A stretch of DNA of 64,000 nucleotides from Paenibacillus sp. UNC451MF (lineage in GTDB: Bacteria > Bacillota > Bacilli > Paenibacillales > NBRC-103111), in NCBI RefSeq assembly GCF_000686845.1, contig NZ_JMLS01000012.1, forward strand, positions 124,001 to 188,000, given 5' to 3'. Numbering within the stretch: the first letter of the stretch is position 1; each line of letters starts with the position of its first letter. The translations under genes and the position numbers were made by a program. This document shows, piece by piece, positions 52,436 to 60,465 of the stretch. The notes under the pieces were generated by a model that was given only the letters and a program-made list of their open reading frames with translations, was not told the origin of the DNA and ran no database searches.

Positions 52436-53383
52436 TTATCTAAAATGTCCTGTAGGCAAGCTTAAATTGTGTGCGTTTTCATCCAGTGCCGGAAAGCACT
52501 TGTCCACTAGATTAGGAAGCACATAATCATTCCTTCGGTATTCCTGCGGAGTCATTCCCGTTCTTTGGCGGAACAGTGTATGAAAAAACTTCATGTCATG
52601 ATAACCGACGGCACCAGCGATTTGCTGTACGGTCATTGAGGTAGCTTTCAGCAGCTCGCAGCATTTTTGAACTCGTAAATGCTGTACATAGGAGGTGAAG
52701 GAGGTTCCTGTCGCTTGTTTAAAGAGCCGCTGCAAATGACTTACACTTAGAAAAGCATGCTCGGCAACCTGTTTCAGATTGATATCCTCATGAAAGTGCT
52801 GCTTAATAAACTGGAGGGCATCCTGAATTTTCAGATTCATCGTTTCAGGTGCGGTGGAAGACAAGGTCTCCCGATGAAGCATAGCAAGAATTTGAGTCAA
52901 GATAGATTGTACTATAATCTCGTAGCCAGGCAGCTTTAAGCGATATTCCGACAAAAGATTATGAAACAATTCTCCATACTTACTATCCTTATCATAATGA
53001 TGAAACCAAGGCTGCCTCATATTTTGAGAATGGAACAATGCGTTGTGAAGTTCTGAGCCTACTGGAGGAAAAAGTGAACCCTGAAGGAGTTCAGGCCGGA
53101 ACACACAGTTAAGAATGGACAAAGTACGGACTTTGTCCGGAGAAGGAGGCCGGTATACATGGGAAGTACCCATGGGAAGCAGGTAAATATCCCCTCGCTT
53201 AACCGGAACTACGGTATTGTTAATAAATTGGTAACCGATCCCTTCGGTAACATAGCTGATTTCTATGGCATCATGCGTATGCTGAGGAATACTGAACGCT
53301 TCAAAAGCTCGATTGACGAAAATATTCATACCCGGACGAAATCGCTGATCCGCTCTGAATACCTCTGTAGCCATTGGATTCAT
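52436..53383 (-). CDS. AraC-family regulator with cupin sensor
   Basis: The 315-residue protein has an N-terminal cupin ligand domain (residues ~30-100, VKRGDIYLLPMGTSHVY). A C-terminal AraC domain (~185-285) has two helix-turn-helix motifs (NLKQVAEHAFLSVSHLQRLF, TVQQIAGAVGYHDMKFFHTL). It is divergent from the glycosidase-like gene at 53599, with paired direct repeats in the intergenic region that are good activator-site candidates. The ribosome site is GGAGGTG. A ~30-residue tail (NDYVLPNLVDKCFPALDENA) extends past the DNA-binding domain. Confidence 0.92.
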   Translation of the reverse strand: MNPMATEVFRADQRFRPGMNIFVNRAFEAFSIPQHTHDAIEISYVTEGIGYQFINNTVVPVKRGDIYLLPMGTSHVYRPPSPDKVRTLSILNCVFRPELLQGSLFPPVGSELHNALFHSQNMRQPWFHHYDKDSKYGELFHNLLSEYRLKLPGYEIIVQSILTQILAMLHRETLSSTAPETMNLKIQDALQFIKQHFHEDINLKQVAEHAFLSVSHLQRLFKQATGTSFTSYVQHLRVQKCCELLKATSMTVQQIAGAVGYHDMKFFHTLFRQRTGMTPQEYRRNDYVLPNLVDKCFPALDENAHNLSLPTGHFR

Positions 53384-53494
53384 AATACACCTCCGGAAAC
53401 AATTAACAATCTTCCATATGATTATAAGCTTCGGTTCATGATGTAATCAACCCATATTTATAGTTCGATTAGATGGTTATTTAGCAAAAAAGAG

Positions 53495-53524
53495 GTGTAA
53501 CCCCTATAAATTTCGTGTAACCCC
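53495..53524. promoter_or_regulatory. Direct repeat, candidate AraC operator
   Basis: GTGTAACCCC occurs at 53495-53504 and again at 53515-53524, a 20-bp period or about two helical turns. This is the spacing AraC-type activators use. A weak TGTCAG (53531-53536) and TATGAT (53552-53557) promoter lies just downstream, ahead of the TTG at 53599. Confidence 0.6.
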
Positions 53525-53598
53525 CCCATGTGTCAGGTCATCAGACTGGTATATGATTTTAGAAGATTCTTTTTTTCCTTAAAAGGGGGCACATCAGC

Positions 53599-55662
53599 TT
53601 GAAGATTAACAGAAAGGCTTTAGTCACCCGGCATAATCCGGTTATTAGAGAAATCAATGCATTATCTCCACTTTCCGTAGGGAACGGTGAGTTTGCTTTT
53701 ACTGCGGATTTCACAGGGATGCAAACTTTTCCGGATCAATACACGATTCCATTGGGGACCCAGTCACAGTGGGCGTGGCATAGCACAGGTGGTAGAAATG
53801 TATGGAATTTGGATGATGTTCGGATGCAGTACCGTGATGAAGAACGTCAGCTTGGCGGTTACCCGATTCGTGCTGAAGATAAGGAAGAAGCCTACCACTG
53901 GCTAAGGCAAAATCCTCACAGGCTTCAGCTAGGTCAATTTGGTTTTACTTTCATGTCTGCATCTGGAGAACTGCTGACGCCGGATGCGTTTACCGATATA
54001 GAGCAAACTCTCGATCTTTGGAGCGGGACATTAATCAGCCGCTTTCGTGTGGATAATCAACCTGTACTTGTGCACACCTTTTGCCACCCTGAGCAGGATA
54101 GCTTTGGAGTAACTGTGGAAAGCCAGCTCCTAACGGAAGTGCGAATAGGTATTCAATTTCGGTTTCCGGCTCCAGGAATGACTTCTCGAAGCTGGGATCG
54201 TTCAATAGACCTTTATTGGGGAGAGACGGACAGTCATACTACGAAATGGTTTCAACAAACGCCAACGAGCGCGCTTATTGAACGTACGATGGATGAAGAT
54301 GGGTACAATGTCTCTTTAAGCTGGTCGCAAGGGACTTTGAAGCAAACAGGCTTGCATGAATTTATATTGAATGGAAATGGTACGTCTGAAAGACTGGAAT
54401 TCACTGCGCAGTTTTTACCGCTGACCGAAGTGAGAGCGCTTGCAACGACTCAAGAGATGATGGAGGCAAGTCGTGTTCATTGGGAATCGTTTTGGTTAAG
54501 CGGGGGTGCTATTGAGCTTGCAGAGAGCAAAGATTCTCGTGCATTAGAGCTGGAGAGGCGCATCGTGCTCTCGCAATTCAACACCGCGATCCATAGTGCT
54601 GGATCTGTCCCTCCACAGGAAACAGGGCTGTTGTATAACAGCTGGTTTGGAAAGCTGCACCTGGAAATGCATTGGTGGCATGCGTTTCATTTTCCTCTTT
54701 GGGGTAGAGCGCAGCTGCTGGAACGCAGTATGGGCTGGTACAGAGAGATTCTACCTGTAGCACGAGAATTGGCTCAATCTCAAGGCTATCAAGGAGCTCG
54801 TTGGCCTAAAATGGTGGCGGCAGAAGGAACTCAGAGTCCATCGGTCATTGCGCCGCTGCTCATTTGGCAGCAGCCGCATCCGATTGTCATGGCAGAGCTG
54901 TGCTACTTGGCGGAACCTACGAAAGAGACGCTGGCACGATACGGAGATGTTGTGTTGGAATCTGCCGAATTCATGGCCTCGTTCGCCGAATGGGACGAAG
55001 AGCGTCGTCGTTATGTTCTGGGCCCGCCCGTTATTCCAGCACAAGAGAATCATAAGGCCGAGAATACCTGGAATCCAACTTATGAGCTGGAATATTGGCG
55101 CCATGGATTGGAAGTCGCAATGGAATGGGCAAGAAGGCTTGGTAAGCAGGTGAATCCGAAATGGCTTGAGGTGAGTGAACAGTTATCTGAGCTTCCCGAA
55201 GCTGATGGCGTATACCTCGCTCATGAAAATTGCCCTAACACGTACACAGAAGCCAACATTGACCATCCGTCCATGCTGGGTGCTCTGGGAATGCTGCCGG
55301 GTAAAATGGTGGATCCAAGCATTATGCGCAATACGCTTCATCGAGTGATGGAAAGCTGGAGCTGGGAACGCACGTGGGGCTGGGACTATCCGATGGCAGC
55401 GATGACCGCGGCGCGGCTCGGAGAAGGAGAGTGGGCTGTCGACCTGCTGTTGAAAGAAGTTACGAAGAACACTTATTTACCGAACGGACATAACTACCAG
55501 CGCCCTGGCTTGTATGCGTATTTACCTGGCAATGGCGGCCTGCTGACTGCTGTTGCGATGATGGCCTGCGGCTGGCAGGGAGGACCTGACCGACACGCTC
55601 CGGGCTTTCCTTCCGATGGAAGCTGGACTGTTCGTTGGGAAGGATTACATCCATGGATGTAG
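53599..55662 (+). CDS. Six-hairpin glycosidase-like protein, family uncertain
   Basis: The 687-residue protein has an N-terminal beta-sandwich (LSPLSVGNGEFAFTADFTGM) and a C-terminal (alpha/alpha)6 barrel with aromatic-rich segments (NSWFGKLHLEMHWWHAFHFP, YQGARWPKMVAAEGTQSPSV, MESWSWERTWGWDYPMAAMT). The architecture resembles clan GH-L/GH-M-like enzymes (GH65, GH95 and relatives), but I cannot place it in one family. There is no signal peptide. The start is TTG with an aaggggg site, downstream of AraC-type repeats. Conserved Glu, Asp and Trp residues suggest a real enzyme; the substrate is unknown. Confidence 0.75.
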   Translation: MKINRKALVTRHNPVIREINALSPLSVGNGEFAFTADFTGMQTFPDQYTIPLGTQSQWAWHSTGGRNVWNLDDVRMQYRDEERQLGGYPIRAEDKEEAYHWLRQNPHRLQLGQFGFTFMSASGELLTPDAFTDIEQTLDLWSGTLISRFRVDNQPVLVHTFCHPEQDSFGVTVESQLLTEVRIGIQFRFPAPGMTSRSWDRSIDLYWGETDSHTTKWFQQTPTSALIERTMDEDGYNVSLSWSQGTLKQTGLHEFILNGNGTSERLEFTAQFLPLTEVRALATTQEMMEASRVHWESFWLSGGAIELAESKDSRALELERRIVLSQFNTAIHSAGSVPPQETGLLYNSWFGKLHLEMHWWHAFHFPLWGRAQLLERSMGWYREILPVARELAQSQGYQGARWPKMVAAEGTQSPSVIAPLLIWQQPHPIVMAELCYLAEPTKETLARYGDVVLESAEFMASFAEWDEERRRYVLGPPVIPAQENHKAENTWNPTYELEYWRHGLEVAMEWARRLGKQVNPKWLEVSEQLSELPEADGVYLAHENCPNTYTEANIDHPSMLGALGMLPGKMVDPSIMRNTLHRVMESWSWERTWGWDYPMAAMTAARLGEGEWAVDLLLKEVTKNTYLPNGHNYQRPGLYAYLPGNGGLLTAVAMMACGWQGGPDRHAPGFPSDGSWTVRWEGLHPWM

Positions 55663-55730
55663 ACTAGGTTAACATTTGGCTCAAATACCTTATTTTCAAA
55701 GGGTTTTCGTCTTAAAAAGGGGGATACATC

Positions 55731-57050
55731 TTGATCGCCAAAAATATTTCATTAATGATTGCAGTCATACTGGCAGCTTCCGCGGTCACAGGCTGTGCTA
55801 AAGAGACAGCGATAAACCAGCAAACAGATAAGAATACGACAGCTACTAGTACCCAGCCAGTCGAGCTAAGCATTTATTCAGCCGGTGGCACCAACAACGA
55901 TGAATTCGAGAAAAATTTTGGCAGCTATATCAAAAAGAAATTTCCTAATGTGACCATAAAATATTTGAGCCCCAAAGATGGAGCAGGTGCTGCGAGTCTG
56001 GAAAGTTTGATTACGGCTGGCATTAATGTGGATCTATACTATGAATCCATAGGTACCTTCTTCTCGACTCTTCCAAGAAATAAAGCGACTCTTGATTTAA
56101 CGGATCGGATTAAGAAGAGCAATCTCGATCTTAACCGGTTTGATCCCACACTTATCGATGCCTTAAAGCAAAATGGGAACGGACAAATATGGGGCCTGCC
56201 GGTAACGACGAATACGCTGTCGCTTTATTACAACAAAGATATTTTCGATAAATTCGGCGTTCCTTATTTGAAAGACGGAATGAGCTGGGAAGAACTCTAC
56301 GAGGTTGCAAACAAGCTTAACCGAACCGATGGTGGGAAGAAATACGTAGGTTTGGCCATATCGCCCAGCCACAGTACGAGAATGAATAACTACTCAATCC
56401 CTTTTGTTGATCCGGCTACGGGAAAATCCACTTACGACAATGAAAAATGGAAGCAGCTGCTTCAGCCGATTCTTGCACCTGCCGCAGATTCTCTGTATCA
56501 GTCCAAGATGGAGGATCTTAGCAGTAAGCTGCCTTACTCTAGCGAGTGGTTGAAGACACAGGATCTGGCCATCTTTGGCATATTCTCGGATTGGCAGGTC
56601 GTAAGTCCGGAGACGCTTTCTTTCAATTGGGATTTGGCGGCGTATCCTACCTATAAGGATCAGCCTGGAGTAGGGAGCCAGCAATATCCGGTCTACTGGG
56701 CCATACCTTCCTTTTCCCAAAATAAAGATCAGGCTTATGAAGTGCTGAGCTACCTGGTTTCTGATGAATATCAGCTTGAGTTGTCCAAAAGAGGCGGCAT
56801 GACGGTATTGACGAACCCTGAGATCCGTAAAGCATTCGGTCAGAGCAGTCTCAACAAGAATAAGAATCTTGCGGCAGCTTACTTTAACAAGCCAGCGCCG
56901 ATTTCGGCTAAGACGGAGTATGACAAAGCGGCAGAAAAGGCGCTTACGGATAAGCTGTCCGAATTAGCGCTAAATAAAATGGATGTGAACACAGCTTTGC
57001 GTAAAGCAAAAGAAGAAGCTGATAAAGCGATAGAGGCGGCAAAGAAATAA
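55731..57050 (+). CDS. Extracellular solute-binding lipoprotein (family 1), no adjacent permeases
   Basis: The 439-residue lipoprotein starts with TTG (aaaaaggggg upstream) and has lipobox AVTGC with lipidated C22. The element YYNKDIFDKFGVPYLKDGMS shows it is a paralogue of the proteins at 32125 and 62983. It binds a glycan fragment outside the cell. No permease lies in the window next to it; a small two-helix membrane protein follows 20 nt downstream. It lies between a glycosidase-like gene and sugar oxidoreductase genes on the same strand without terminators, suggesting one long operon. Confidence 0.92.
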   Translation: MIAKNISLMIAVILAASAVTGCAKETAINQQTDKNTTATSTQPVELSIYSAGGTNNDEFEKNFGSYIKKKFPNVTIKYLSPKDGAGAASLESLITAGINVDLYYESIGTFFSTLPRNKATLDLTDRIKKSNLDLNRFDPTLIDALKQNGNGQIWGLPVTTNTLSLYYNKDIFDKFGVPYLKDGMSWEELYEVANKLNRTDGGKKYVGLAISPSHSTRMNNYSIPFVDPATGKSTYDNEKWKQLLQPILAPAADSLYQSKMEDLSSKLPYSSEWLKTQDLAIFGIFSDWQVVSPETLSFNWDLAAYPTYKDQPGVGSQQYPVYWAIPSFSQNKDQAYEVLSYLVSDEYQLELSKRGGMTVLTNPEIRKAFGQSSLNKNKNLAAAYFNKPAPISAKTEYDKAAEKALTDKLSELALNKMDVNTALRKAKEEADKAIEAAKK

Positions 57051-57070
57051 AAAGTTGAGGAGGAAGCGGC

Positions 57071-57274
57071 ATGGCCAAAAAAGTAGTGCTGCTAAGCGGG
57101 TTGTTCGTCCTTCTTTTAGTCGTATGGATCGCGGCAGGATTATTGTTCTCTTCGATTTATGGAAATGCCGGTTTTGGGGGGACTCTTTTAATCGGATTTT
57201 GCGTCATACCGATCGTCCTCCGTTTGGCGGTAACCAAGCTATTCCGTGCAAATCAGAAAACGATTGATCAATAA
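57071..57274 (+). CDS. Small two-helix membrane protein
   Basis: The 67-residue protein has two hydrophobic segments (VVLLSGLFVLLLVVWIAAGL and FGGTLLIGFCVIPIVLRLAV) and a basic C-terminus. An excellent ribosome site (gaggagg, 57057-57063) supports translation. No family is recognised. It lies in the operon between a solute-binding protein and the Gfo/Idh dehydrogenase; a link to sugar uptake is only contextual. An overlapping frame at 57055-57267 is judged non-coding. Confidence 0.7.
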   Translation: MAKKVVLLSGLFVLLLVVWIAAGLLFSSIYGNAGFGGTLLIGFCVIPIVLRLAVTKLFRANQKTIDQ

Positions 57275-57337
57275 AGGCAATATAAACCGCGGATGCATCG
57301 CATTGGTGGTATAAAATGGAAAAGGAGTGAACGCACA

Positions 57338-58426
57338 ATGTCTTCCAAACAAATTGGATATGCAGTATTCGGTCTGGGGGTTGGCAAAAGTCATTTAGCC
57401 AGCGCGGTCAAAGCAGAAGGGTGCAAGTTTGTAGCGATTTGCGATATGAATGAAACAGTATTGAACAAGCTCGGTGATGAATATGGAATTGATCCGGCTA
57501 ACCGATATACGAGCTATGAAGAGCTTTTGAAGCGCGAGGATATCGACGCAATCAGCATTTGTACGCCGAGCGGCTGGCATAAGGAGCATACGGTGATGGC
57601 ACTGAGGGCTGGTAAGCATGTTTTGACCGAGAAGCCTCTTGAGATTAGCGTTGCACGAATCGATGAAATGAACCGGGTTGCCGCTGAAGAAGAACGGTTT
57701 CTAGGATGTGTGTTCCAAAATCGACTTGCTCCAGCGAATCAGTTGATCAAGCAAACGATTGATAGCGGAAGAATGGGCAAGATGATCACAAGTAATTTCC
57801 ACTTAAAGTGGTACCGTGATGACAAATACTATGCCAAAAACGGTGGGTGGCGCGGTACTTGGGCTATGGATGGCGGCGGTGCGATCATGAACCAAACAAT
57901 TCATACGGTTGATCTTATGCAGTGGTTTATGGGTCCAGTTCGAAGCGTTTTTGCAAAAATGGGCACATACAATCATCCAATTGAAACCGAGGATACTGCC
58001 GTAGCTGTCATTACGTTCGAGAGCGGAGCGATCGGGACGCTGATTGGCACTACCTGCGCATATCCGGGTCTGGAGGTTTCCGTTCAAATTCACGGTGCGT
58101 CAGGTTCAATATATTCCAAGGGTAACAAAATCGAGCTGTTTAAAATGGCCGATGACGACGAACAGTTCACTGGCGAAGCTCATGTGTTGGAAACGTATGG
58201 CGCAGGGGCTTCTTCTAAAGCTGCTTCCGATTCTGGGGCGCTGCCGAAGACAGGTCATGCAGGCCAAGTACAGGATATGATCCATGCCGTTATAGCTGGC
58301 CGTCCGCCTATGATTGAGGGCAAGGAAGGCAGGGCATCCGTTGAAATAGTGCAAGCGATTTATGAATCAGCAAGAACGGGCCAAGAAGTGTTCATGCCCT
58401 ATGTTCAGGAGCTGAGCAGAGTATGA
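57338..58426 (+). CDS. Gfo/Idh/MocA-family sugar dehydrogenase
   Basis: The 362-residue protein has an N-terminal NAD(P)-binding Rossmann domain (YAVFGLGVGKSHLASAV; the glycine motif reads GLGVGKSH) and the EKP motif (GKHVLTEKPLEIS) with the conserved Lys. The C-terminal substrate domain has GGWRGTWAMDGGGAIMNQTI with the expected Asp, and HTVDLMQWFMG with His-Asp. It oxidises or reduces a sugar or sugar lactone; the substrate is unknown. ATG 57338 has an aaaggag site. Its stop overlaps the next start (ATGA), so it is translationally coupled to the epimerase-like gene. Confidence 0.92.
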   Translation: MSSKQIGYAVFGLGVGKSHLASAVKAEGCKFVAICDMNETVLNKLGDEYGIDPANRYTSYEELLKREDIDAISICTPSGWHKEHTVMALRAGKHVLTEKPLEISVARIDEMNRVAAEEERFLGCVFQNRLAPANQLIKQTIDSGRMGKMITSNFHLKWYRDDKYYAKNGGWRGTWAMDGGGAIMNQTIHTVDLMQWFMGPVRSVFAKMGTYNHPIETEDTAVAVITFESGAIGTLIGTTCAYPGLEVSVQIHGASGSIYSKGNKIELFKMADDDEQFTGEAHVLETYGAGASSKAASDSGALPKTGHAGQVQDMIHAVIAGRPPMIEGKEGRASVEIVQAIYESARTGQEVFMPYVQELSRV

Positions 58427-59319
58427 GCGGATTGCAAGAACGTTCCTATTCACTTCCAGCCATCGGATGTTGCTTGACGGCAGGTTCTTTCATGCCGCAG
58501 AGCGAGAATCAGAAGGAGACCAGGGAAGATCCTGTCGATCTACTGTTTGATGGAGTGTGCGGTTTGCTTCATGCAGGCTATGATTATGCAGAGCTGACGG
58601 TAGGGTCGCTGGCTCAATTAACGGAAGATGAATATGAAAGGCTCCTTCAAAAGCTGAAAAATGCAGGTATCGTCATCCCTGTGTTTAACAGCTTTATCCC
58701 TCCCACGTTGAAATTGACGGGGCCTGAAGTTCAACAGCTTGCGGTAGAGCAGTATGTTGAACATGTAATGAAACGAATTCATGCGGTTGGCGGTGAACTG
58801 ATTATTTTTGGAAGCGGTGCGGCTCGAACCGTACCGGAAGGCTTTGCCATGGAGCAGGGAATAGAACAGCTTAAAAAGTTCTTAATCATGTGTGACCGCT
58901 ACGCTGCTCAGTACGAGCTTGTCGTTGCCATTGAACCGCTGAACAGCAAGGAAAGCAACGTGATCAATAAAGTGGAGGAAGCGCTGGATATAGCTCAGGA
59001 ACTGAATTTACGCCATATTCGAGTGCTAGCTGACGCATATCATATGTATTTGGAGCAAGAGTCTCCGGAAATTGTAAAACGAGCGATTAACGATAGGCTT
59101 CTCGCACATGTCCATTATGCCGAGTTCGATCGTAGTTTCCCGATAGGGGATGTCGAAGGAGGGGTGGATCTAACCAACTTGTTCTCGCTTCTTAGAGACA
59201 GTCGATATGAAGGTCGCGTATCCGCTGAATGTATGACGGAGAGTGCAGCAACAAGCAGTGAAGATTCATTAGGCTACGTAAAAAGCTTGTTAACACAACT
59301 ACACGGAAGAGGCGAATAA
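58423..59319 (+). CDS. Sugar phosphate isomerase/epimerase-like TIM-barrel protein
   Basis: The 298-residue AP-endonuclease-2 fold protein has predicted metal ligands at VVAIEPLNSKESNVIN, IRVLADAYHMYLE, LLAHVHYAEFDRSFP and RVSAECM. It overlaps the dehydrogenase by four bases (ATGA), which indicates tight stoichiometry. Related proteins next to Gfo/Idh enzymes act as 3-keto-sugar epimerases or as lyases that split 3-keto-glycosides. The exact reaction here is not defined. Confidence 0.88.
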   Translation: MSGLQERSYSLPAIGCCLTAGSFMPQSENQKETREDPVDLLFDGVCGLLHAGYDYAELTVGSLAQLTEDEYERLLQKLKNAGIVIPVFNSFIPPTLKLTGPEVQQLAVEQYVEHVMKRIHAVGGELIIFGSGAARTVPEGFAMEQGIEQLKKFLIMCDRYAAQYELVVAIEPLNSKESNVINKVEEALDIAQELNLRHIRVLADAYHMYLEQESPEIVKRAINDRLLAHVHYAEFDRSFPIGDVEGGVDLTNLFSLLRDSRYEGRVSAECMTESAATSSEDSLGYVKSLLTQLHGRGE

Positions 59320-59320
59320 C

Positions 59321-60439
59321 ATGTCTTTATTTACATTATTAGTAAAATCAGGCCATCATAGCCGTCAATTTTGTCCTGTTTCCTATCGTATTCCCGGAGA
59401 TGCTGAGATTTTGAAGGGTACAACGGAGCTGCACATGTCGGGGCCAAATGGTGAACCGGTTGCACTACAATGCGAGAAAGACAATGGGGATCTTATTCTG
59501 CACTGGATCGTAGAAAGCTTACCAGCAGGAGAAAACCTTTCCTATACTGTCCACTCGGGAAAAAGTCCGCAAGACCAAGCCGCGTCAGGCGTTCGATTGG
59601 AAGAAAAGGAGCATCAGATCGATATCGTCATCGGAGATAGCCTTTTTACCTCTTATGTATTCAATCCTGATATCGCCAAGCCTTATCTCGGGCCGATTAT
59701 GGGTCCTTACGGGGAAAGCTTTACACGACTTGATTTTGAAACAAAAGAGCATCCGCATCACAGATCGTTATGGCTTGCTATCGGAGACGTGAACGATATC
59801 GATATGTGGAACGAGCCTAAGGAACGGCACGGGAAACAAATTTTAACCGGTTTCGGAGAGAAAACCGAAGGTGCTGTATTTGCAAAGCTTACCTCTACTC
59901 AAAATTGGTGCTCATTTGGAGGGAAGCCGCAGCTGACCGAGACACGGACGATGACCTTTTATAATACGCCGGCTGAAGGAAGGTTTATCGACGTTGACTT
60001 TGTTCTGCTTGCTAACGGCCGTGTCGAGCTGGGAGCCACGAAAGAAGCAGGTCCACTGGGTATAAGGGTGGCTGAATCAATGAAGGCAGATAACGGAGGG
60101 GTTATTCGCAATTCCTTTGGTTCCGTTGGCGAGAAGGAGTGCTGGGGTCAGCGCGCTCAATGGTGTGACTACTACGGCAATGTAGGCGGCAAGACACTCG
60201 GTATTGCGGCATTCGATCATCCTGATAATGTGGATTATCCGACATACTGGCATGTGCGGGATTATGGTCTTCTGGCGGCTAACAATTTGTATTTCTTAGG
60301 TGGTAAACTGCTTCAGAAAGGGCAATCGATTCGTTACAAGCATCGTATTTATTTCCATACGGATGATACCATAACGAGCCAGGTTGCAGAGAAATACCAA
60401 GATTATATTCATCCGCCGGTTGTCTCATTGGTGGAATAA
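59321..60439 (+). CDS. DUF6807/PmoA-like beta-sandwich protein
   Basis: The 372-residue protein begins one base after the preceding stop. Characteristic sections are NPDIAKPYLGPIMGPYGESF, LDFETKEHPHHRSLWLAIGD, AQWCDYYGNVGGKTLGIAAF and DHPDNVDYPTYWHVRDYGLL. They identify the family formerly called PmoA-like (PF14100). No membrane segment is present, so it is not a methane monooxygenase; the name is historical. The conserved His residues in HPHHRS could be catalytic. The family recurs beside Gfo/Idh and epimerase genes, so a role in glycan breakdown is likely. Confidence 0.82.
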   Translation: MSLFTLLVKSGHHSRQFCPVSYRIPGDAEILKGTTELHMSGPNGEPVALQCEKDNGDLILHWIVESLPAGENLSYTVHSGKSPQDQAASGVRLEEKEHQIDIVIGDSLFTSYVFNPDIAKPYLGPIMGPYGESFTRLDFETKEHPHHRSLWLAIGDVNDIDMWNEPKERHGKQILTGFGEKTEGAVFAKLTSTQNWCSFGGKPQLTETRTMTFYNTPAEGRFIDVDFVLLANGRVELGATKEAGPLGIRVAESMKADNGGVIRNSFGSVGEKECWGQRAQWCDYYGNVGGKTLGIAAFDHPDNVDYPTYWHVRDYGLLAANNLYFLGGKLLQKGQSIRYKHRIYFHTDDTITSQVAEKYQDYIHPPVVSLVE

Positions 60440-60465
60440 TGACAAACATAGAGGGGGCTGCAACA

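Noticed and set aside
57055-57267. Arg-rich frame overlapping the small membrane protein gene
   Set aside because: It has no ribosome site at a proper distance. The alternative frame starting at 57071 has a strong site and clear membrane helices.
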